Assembly: GCF_001426905.1 (NCBI RefSeq)
Contig: NZ_LMFQ01000012.1
Coordinates: forward strand, 1,187 to 65,186
Reading direction: 5' to 3'
From: Caulobacter sp. Root1455
GTDB taxonomy: Bacteria > Pseudomonadota > Alphaproteobacteria > Caulobacterales > Caulobacteraceae
DNA: 64,000 bases
The notes beneath the pieces were generated by a model that saw nothing but the letters and a program-made list of their open reading frames with translations, ran no database searches and was not told the DNA's origin. The position numbers were made by a program, and so were the translations under genes. Numbering within the stretch: the first letter of the stretch is position 1; the number at the start of each line of letters is the position of its first letter. Positions 59,239 through 64,000 of this stretch are shown in pieces.

Positions 59239-60462
59239 ATGGCGGCTGCGCTTAGCGCGGACACGATCACGCGCGTCAAGGCCACGGCTCCGGCCCTGGC
59301 CGAGCATGGCGTCGCGATCACCCTGGCGATGTACGCCCGGCTGTTCCAGGACGACCACATCAAGGCCCTGTTCAACCACGCCAACCAGAGCAGCGGCGCC
59401 CAGCCCAAGGCTCTGGCCGGCGCGGTGCTGGCCTACGCCCAGAACATCGACAATCTCGGGGTCCTGCTGCCGGCGGTCGAGCGCATCGCTCAGAAGCATG
59501 TCGGCTACCACATCCTGGCCGAACACTATCCGTTCGTCGCCACGGCCCTGCTGGGCGCGATCAAGGACGTGCTGGGCGACGCCGCCACCGACGAGATCCT
59601 GGCCGCCTGGGGCGAGGCCTTCTGGTTCCTGGCCGACATCCTGATCGATCGCGAAGCCAGGATCCGCGCCGAGATCGAGGCCGTCGACGGCGGCTGGACC
59701 GGCTGGCGCGACTTCGTGGTCGCCGAGAAGATCCGCGAAAGCGCGGTGATCACCTCGTTCGTGCTGCGGCCCAAGGACGGCGGGCCGGTGATCCCGCACA
59801 AGCCGGGCCAGTACCTGACCTTCCGCTTCGACCTGCCCGACGCGCCCCAATTCTCGCTGCAGGGCGAGAAGCGCAACTATTCGATCTCGGCCGGCCCCAA
59901 CGACGAGAGCTACCGCATCTCGGTCAAGCGCGAGGACCTGGGCGCGGCCTCGCGGTTCCTGCACGACCAGATCCGGATCGGCGACATCCTGCAGGCCACT
60001 CCGCCGGCCGGCGACTTCTTCCTGGCCGACCGGCCGGACCGTCCGGTGGTGCTGCTCAGCGGCGGGGTCGGCCTGACACCGATGGTCAGCATGGTCGAGC
60101 ACATCGCCAAGGCCCATCCGGAGCTTGAAGCCCACTTCGTGCACGGCGCGCTGAACAGCCGCGTCCACGCCCTGGACGGCCACGTCCGGACCCTGGCCAA
60201 GGACCACGGCGGCGTCTCGGTCACCACCTTCTACAGCGAGCCTCTGGCGGGCGACCGGGCCGGCCAGACCCACGACGTCGACGGGCTGATCACCCTGGAT
60301 TGGCTGAAGGCGAACACGCCGTTCGACCAGGCCGACTTCTATCTGTGCGGCCCCAAGCCGTTCCTGCGGACCTTCGTCGACGGTTTGGCGGGGGCGGGCG
60401 TGCCGGCCGACCGGATCCACTACGAGTTCTTCGGCCCGACGGACGAGGCGCTGGCGGCGTAG
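59239..60462 (+). CDS. hmp: Flavohaemoglobin, nitric-oxide dioxygenase
   Basis: The 407-aa protein has the globin (about 5-140) with proximal His in RIAQKHVGYHILAEHYPFV, then an FAD domain (KPGQYLTFRFDLP…RNYSISAGPNDESYRISVKRE) and an NAD domain (VVLLSGGVGLTPMVSMVEHI, YLCGPKPFLR, HYEFFGPTDEAL). It converts NO and oxygen to nitrate using NADH in the cytoplasm. Length matches Hmp (about 400). It forms an NO-defence unit with the truncated haemoglobin and divergent NsrR. Confidence 0.96.
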   Translation: MAAALSADTITRVKATAPALAEHGVAITLAMYARLFQDDHIKALFNHANQSSGAQPKALAGAVLAYAQNIDNLGVLLPAVERIAQKHVGYHILAEHYPFVATALLGAIKDVLGDAATDEILAAWGEAFWFLADILIDREARIRAEIEAVDGGWTGWRDFVVAEKIRESAVITSFVLRPKDGGPVIPHKPGQYLTFRFDLPDAPQFSLQGEKRNYSISAGPNDESYRISVKREDLGAASRFLHDQIRIGDILQATPPAGDFFLADRPDRPVVLLSGGVGLTPMVSMVEHIAKAHPELEAHFVHGALNSRVHALDGHVRTLAKDHGGVSVTTFYSEPLAGDRAGQTHDVDGLITLDWLKANTPFDQADFYLCGPKPFLRTFVDGLAGAGVPADRIHYEFFGPTDEALAA

Positions 60463-60570
60463 GGCGTTGCGCGACGCCCCCTCCGTCACGATGCGTATTC
60501 GCATCGCGCCACCTCCCCCGCTTCGCGGGTGAGGAGGAAACGGATCAGCCTCTCCTCCCCCGTGCAACGG
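60463..60570. repeat. Gap with CCTCCCCCGCTTCGCGGGTGAGGAGG-type hairpin
   Basis: The gap between convergent hmp and aminotransferase genes holds stems ACGATGCG-TATTC-GCATCG and CTCCCCCGCTTCGCGGGTGAGGAG. It looks like another repeat-type bidirectional terminator. No gene is seen. Confidence 0.5.
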
Positions 60571-61722
60571 CTAGCCCCGCGCCCTCGCCAACCGCGCCAC
60601 CGCCTCGTCCAACGTCCCATCGGCCTTGGCGAAGCACAGGCGAAGGATGTGGCGCACCGGATCCTCCGCATAGAAGGCCGAGACCGGGATGCTGGCCACG
60701 CCGTGGTCGCGCACGGCCCGCAGGGCGAAGGCCCGGTCGTCCTCGTCGATCCCCGAGGCCTTCAGGTCGACATTGAGGAAATAGGTCCCGCCGCTGTCGA
60801 GCACCACGAAGCCGGCGGCGCGCAGCCCCGCCGCCAGGCGGTCGCGCGAGCGCTGCAGGCCGGCGGGCATGGCCTCGAACCAGTCGCCGGGCTCCCCAAG
60901 TCCAAAGGCCACGGCCTCCTGCAGGTTGGGCGGGGTGGTGAAGGTCAGGAACTGGTGGGCGCCGGCCAGGGCCTTGGTCAGGGCGGGGGCGGCGCAGAGG
61001 AAGCCGACCTTCCAGCCGGTCATGCCGAACATCTTGCCGGCCGAGCCGATCTTCACCGTGCGCTCGCGCATGCCGGGATAGCCGATCAGCGGCCGGTGTC
61101 GGCGACCGTCGAACACCACGGCCTCCCAGACCTCGTCGCAGACGGCGATGGCGTCGTGCCGAACGCAGAACTCCGCGAGCAGGGCCAGGTCCTCGTCGGG
61201 GGTGACGACGCCGGCCGGATTGAGCGGGGTGTTCAGCACCACCATCCGCGTCTTGTCGCTGAACGCCGCCTCCAGCATGGCCCGGTCGAACCGCCAGTGC
61301 GGCGGCGTAAGTCTTACGAGCTTGGGCGTGCCGCCGGCCCGCTTCACCATCGGCAGGTAGGCGTCGTAGAGCGGCTGGAACAGCACCACCTCGTCGCCGG
61401 GCGAGATCAGGCTCAGGAACGCCGCCGCCAGGGCTTCGGTCGCGCCGGAGGTGACGACGATCTCGCTCTCCCAGTCCAGGTCCAGCCCCTGGGCGCGGCC
61501 ATAGTGGGTCGCCACGGCCTGACGCAGGGCGGGCAGGCCGCGCATCGGCGGATACTGGTTCGTGCCGGTCAGCAGGGCCTCGCCGGCCTTGCGGCGCAGC
61601 GCCATCGGGCCCGCGTCGTCGGGAAAGCCCTGCCCCAGGTTGATCGCCCCCGTGTCGCGCGCCAGGCCGCTCATCTCCTCGAAGACGGTGGTGGGCAGGT
61701 CGGCATAGACCGGGTGGACCAT
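60571..61722 (-). CDS. PLP-dependent aminotransferase, class I/II (YbdL/methionine aminotransferase-like)
   Basis: The 383-aa protein has the fold-I motifs: INLGQGFPDDAGP, NQYPPMRGLPALRQAVATHYGRAQGLDLD, VTSGATEALAAAF, NTPLNPAGVV, CDEVWEAVVFDG and the PLP lysine in GSAGKMFGMTGWKVGF. The INLGQGFPD start and SAGKMFGMTGWK are typical of the methionine/kynurenine aminotransferase (YbdL-KAT) branch. It would transfer amino groups between amino and 2-oxo acids. Substrate assignment is by similarity only. Confidence 0.93.
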   Translation of the reverse strand: MVHPVYADLPTTVFEEMSGLARDTGAINLGQGFPDDAGPMALRRKAGEALLTGTNQYPPMRGLPALRQAVATHYGRAQGLDLDWESEIVVTSGATEALAAAFLSLISPGDEVVLFQPLYDAYLPMVKRAGGTPKLVRLTPPHWRFDRAMLEAAFSDKTRMVVLNTPLNPAGVVTPDEDLALLAEFCVRHDAIAVCDEVWEAVVFDGRRHRPLIGYPGMRERTVKIGSAGKMFGMTGWKVGFLCAAPALTKALAGAHQFLTFTTPPNLQEAVAFGLGEPGDWFEAMPAGLQRSRDRLAAGLRAAGFVVLDSGGTYFLNVDLKASGIDEDDRAFALRAVRDHGVASIPVSAFYAEDPVRHILRLCFAKADGTLDEAVARLARARG

Positions 61723-61877
61723 GGCGGGCGTCTCCCAAAGCGCGCGTACCGGGAGAGCTTGCCTAGCATGGGTTGGAGATCATGGGCTTGCTCAAGTTCC
61801 GTCGGCGGGCGCGAGCCGCAACCAACCGAGCGCTTGGGCATTTTCTCCGGCAACCTTGGCTGCGGGAAACAAACGAC

Positions 61878-62135
61878 ATGAACGGCGTGGGCTTCATTGG
61901 CGCGATCATCATCGGCATCTTCGCCGGCTGGATCGCCGAGCAGATCATGGGCCGCAATCACGGCCTGATCACCAACCTGATCGTCGGCCTGGTCGGCGCC
62001 CTGATCGGGGCGTTCCTGGCCAGCGCCCTGGGCATTCACTTCATGGGCTGGATCGGCAGCCTGATCATCTCGACGATCGGGGCGATCGTGCTGCTGTTCC
62101 TGCTGGGCCTGTTCCGGGGCCGCAACCGGGTGTGA
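61878..62135 (+). CDS. GlsB/YeaQ/YmgE-family small membrane protein
   Basis: The 85-aa protein (MNGVGFIGAIIIGIFAGWIAEQIMGRNHGLITNLIVGLVGALIGAFLASALGIHFMGWIGSLIISTIGAIVLLFLLGLFRGRNRV) has three membrane segments and the family GWIAEQIMG and GLVGALIGAF glycine motifs. Such proteins are often raised in stress and stationary phase; no biochemical role is known. ATG 61878 is chosen over a longer reading from 61773 that adds an unrelated basic stretch. Confidence 0.92.
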   Translation: MNGVGFIGAIIIGIFAGWIAEQIMGRNHGLITNLIVGLVGALIGAFLASALGIHFMGWIGSLIISTIGAIVLLFLLGLFRGRNRV

Positions 62136-62145
62136 CGCCACGAAA

Positions 62146-62176
62146 AAGCCCGCCGTCCGGAAGGGGCGGCGGGCTT
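62146..62176. terminator. Bidirectional terminator between YeaQ-type gene and typA
   Basis: AAGCCCGCCG (62146-62155) and CGGCGGGCTT (62167-62176) form a perfect 10-bp stem. It is preceded by AAAAA (T run on the minus strand) and followed by CTC; it ends the leftward typA and probably the rightward gene. Confidence 0.8.
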
Positions 62177-62210
62177 CTCGATCGTCCGGCCCGGAAGCTC
62201 CGGGAACCGA

Positions 62211-64000
62211 CTATTCTTCCTTGACGCGACGCTTGCGGAACGACGGGTTCAGGATCTGCTTGCGCAGGCGGATGCTCTTCGGAGTCACTTCCACCAGCTC
62301 GTCTTCCTCGATGTAGGCGATGGCCTGTTCGAGGGTCATGCGGCGCGGCGGGGTCAGGCGGATCGATTCGTCCTTGCCCGAGGCGCGGACGTTGGTCAGC
62401 TGCTTGGCCTTCATCGGGTTGACGTCGAGGTCGTCCTGACGGGCGTTCTCGCCGATGATCATGCCCAGATAGCACTTCTCGTTGGCGCCGACGAACATGG
62501 TGCCGCGCTCTTCCAGGTTCCACAGCGCGTAGGCCGCGGTTTCACCGTCAGAGTTCGAGATCAGCACGCCCTTGCGCTGTTGGTCGAAGGCGCCCTTGTA
62601 GGGCTCGTAGTGGCTGAACACGCGGTTCAGCACGCCCGAACCGCGGGTGTCGGTCAGGAATTCGCCCTGATAGCCGATCAGCGAACGCGACGGCGCGGTC
62701 AGCTGGAGGCGGGTCTTGCCCGCGCCCGACGGGCCCATGTCCTTCAGCTCGGCCTTACGGAGCGACAGCTTCTCGATCACGATGCCCGAGAACTCGTCGT
62801 CGACGTCGATCATGACGTCTTCCATCGGCTCCAGGCGCTTGCCGGTTTCCGGGTCGGTCTGGAACACCACGCGCGGACGGCTGATCGACACTTCGAAGCC
62901 TTCGCGACGCATGTTCTCGATCAGGACGCCCAGCTGCAGTTCGCCGCGGCCCGACACTTCATAGGCGTCGCCCTCGCTGGTCTCGGTGACCTTGATGGCC
63001 ACGTTCGATTCGGCTTCCTTCAGCAGGCGGTCGCGGATCACGCGGCTCTGGACCTTGTCGCCTTCGCGGCCGGCCAGCGGGCTGTCGTTGACCGAGACGG
63101 TCATCGAGATGGTCGGCGGATCGATCGGCTGGGCCGGCAGGGCGTCGGTCACTTCCAGGGCGCACAGGGTGTCGGCCACGGTGGCCTTGGACATGCCGGC
63201 GATGGCGACGATGTCACCGGCTTCGGCGCCCTCGTCGACCGGCGAGCGCTTCAGACCGCGGAACGCCAGCACCTTGGTGATGCGGCCGCGCTCGATTTCC
63301 TTGCCGTCGCGGTCCAGGGCGTGGATGGCCATGCCGGGAACGGCCTTGCCGCTCTCGATGCGGCCCGTCAGCAGGCGGCCCAGGAACGGATCGGATTCGA
63401 TCAGCACGTTCAGGATCTGGAACGGCTCGTCCTTCTTGGCGATCTGCTTGGGTTCCGGCACGTGGCGCACGATCAGGTCGAACAGCGGGGCCAGGTTGTC
63501 GTTGGGCACGTTCATGTCCAGCGTGGCCCAGCCGGCGCGGCCCGAGGCGTAGATGTGCGGGAAGTCCAGTTGCTCGTCCGTGGCGCCGATGGCGGCGAAC
63601 AGATCGAAGGCGGCGTTGTGGACCTTGTCCGGATCGGCGTGGGCGCGGTCGACCTTGTTGATGCAGAGGATCGGGCGCAGGCCCATCTTCAGCGCCTTGG
63701 TCAGCACGAACTTGGTCTGCGGCATGACGCCTTCCTCGGCGTCGACCAGCAGCACGCAGCCGTCGACCATGCCCAGGATGCGTTCGACTTCGCCGCCGAA
63801 GTCGGCGTGGCCGGGGGTGTCGATGATGTTGATGCGGGTTTCGCCCGCCTCGCCGTGCCACAGGACGCTGGTGCACTTGGCCAGAATGGTGATGCCGCGC
63901 TCGCGCTCCTGGTCGTTGGAGTCCATGGCGCGCTCGGTCGTCGCCTCGTTGGCGCGGAACACGCCCGATTGGGCCAGAAGCTGATCGACGAGAGTGGTCT
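62211..64000 (-). CDS. typA: Ribosome-associated GTPase TypA/BipA (partial)
   Basis: About 596 codons are present and the gene runs off the right edge, missing roughly the first dozen residues. Visible are the end of the G1 region (KTTLVDQLL), switch I (ERERGITILAKC), G3 DTPGHADFGGEVERI, G4 NKVDR, domain II (VLIESDPFLGRLLTGRIESGKAVPGM), the two ribosome-binding domains (SGRGELQLGVLIENMRREGFEVSISRPRV) and the BipA-specific C-terminal domain (RKGVLISNSDGETAAYALWNLEERGTMFVGANEKCYLGMIIGENAR). TypA is an EF-G-like GTPase that aids ribosome assembly and stress or low-temperature growth. Confidence 0.97.
   Translation of the reverse strand, partial: TTLVDQLLAQSGVFRANEATTERAMDSNDQERERGITILAKCTSVLWHGEAGETRINIIDTPGHADFGGEVERILGMVDGCVLLVDAEEGVMPQTKFVLTKALKMGLRPILCINKVDRAHADPDKVHNAAFDLFAAIGATDEQLDFPHIYASGRAGWATLDMNVPNDNLAPLFDLIVRHVPEPKQIAKKDEPFQILNVLIESDPFLGRLLTGRIESGKAVPGMAIHALDRDGKEIERGRITKVLAFRGLKRSPVDEGAEAGDIVAIAGMSKATVADTLCALEVTDALPAQPIDPPTISMTVSVNDSPLAGREGDKVQSRVIRDRLLKEAESNVAIKVTETSEGDAYEVSGRGELQLGVLIENMRREGFEVSISRPRVVFQTDPETGKRLEPMEDVMIDVDDEFSGIVIEKLSLRKAELKDMGPSGAGKTRLQLTAPSRSLIGYQGEFLTDTRGSGVLNRVFSHYEPYKGAFDQQRKGVLISNSDGETAAYALWNLEERGTMFVGANEKCYLGMIIGENARQDDLDVNPMKAKQLTNVRASGKDESIRLTPPRRMTLEQAIAYIEEDELVEVTPKSIRLRKQILNPSFRKRRVKEE

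Overview
The window is high-GC, densely coded alphaproteobacterial chromosome. Gene content (ECF42 sigma cluster, fused indolepyruvate oxidoreductase, ethylmalonyl-CoA mutase-type gene, many TTG/GTG starts, a 1001-residue TonB receptor, several families of intergenic hairpin repeats) points to Caulobacterales, most likely Caulobacter or a close relative. That assignment is inference from gene content. I see no phage, integrase, insertion sequence or CRISPR array. The window begins inside tuf (EF-Tu) and ends inside typA (BipA).

Layout. 0-8 kb: end of tuf with its terminator, a 61-residue ORF, a nuclease-fold lipoprotein, then a leftward unit marR - outer-membrane factor - membrane-fusion protein - RND pump - GNAT acetyltransferase, preceded by a dyad that looks like the MarR operator. 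8-15 kb: TonB-dependent receptor, a regulator made of two fused TetR units, and a CubicO-type serine hydrolase. 15-22 kb: bifunctional beta-oxidation protein, acyl-CoA ligase, a PLP-fold protein that seems to lack its lysine, adenine deaminase. 22-30 kb: pirin, GFA protein, an ArsR/SRPBCC operon with a 36-bp operator, and an Lrp regulator divergent from indolepyruvate:ferredoxin oxidoreductase. 30-35 kb: orphan ribbon-helix-helix protein, FAD oxidase, PQQ-type sugar dehydrogenase, glycosyltransferase, tRNA-Met. 35-38.5 kb: an ECF42 cluster (DGPF/YCII, sigma factor, SnoaL, VOC, SRPBCC) with two copies of one promoter-like motif. 38.5-48 kb: glucokinase, PilZ protein, two-module phosphoesterase, XRE regulator, an orphan LuxI-family protein, Mpo1-like protein, ethylmalonyl-CoA mutase, GH88/GH105 enzyme. 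48-57 kb: MNT antitoxin next to a wrecked HEPN toxin, MFS transporter, two extensin-family paralogues, SRPBCC protein, outer-membrane barrel, SDR, hybrid histidine kinase, DUF2306 protein, LytTR regulator. 58-64 kb: an NsrR-controlled nitric-oxide defence pair (truncated haemoglobin and flavohaemoglobin), aminotransferase, YeaQ-type protein, typA.

No single large new system stands out. The most useful leads are the duplicated ECF42 promoter motif, the LuxI-family protein with no LuxR partner in view and an 18-bp dyad upstream, the double-TetR protein with its own 18-bp palindrome, the decayed HEPN toxin beside an intact MNT gene, the PLP-fold protein without an obvious Schiff-base lysine, and a ~145-bp repeat that fills two convergent gene junctions in opposite orientations.
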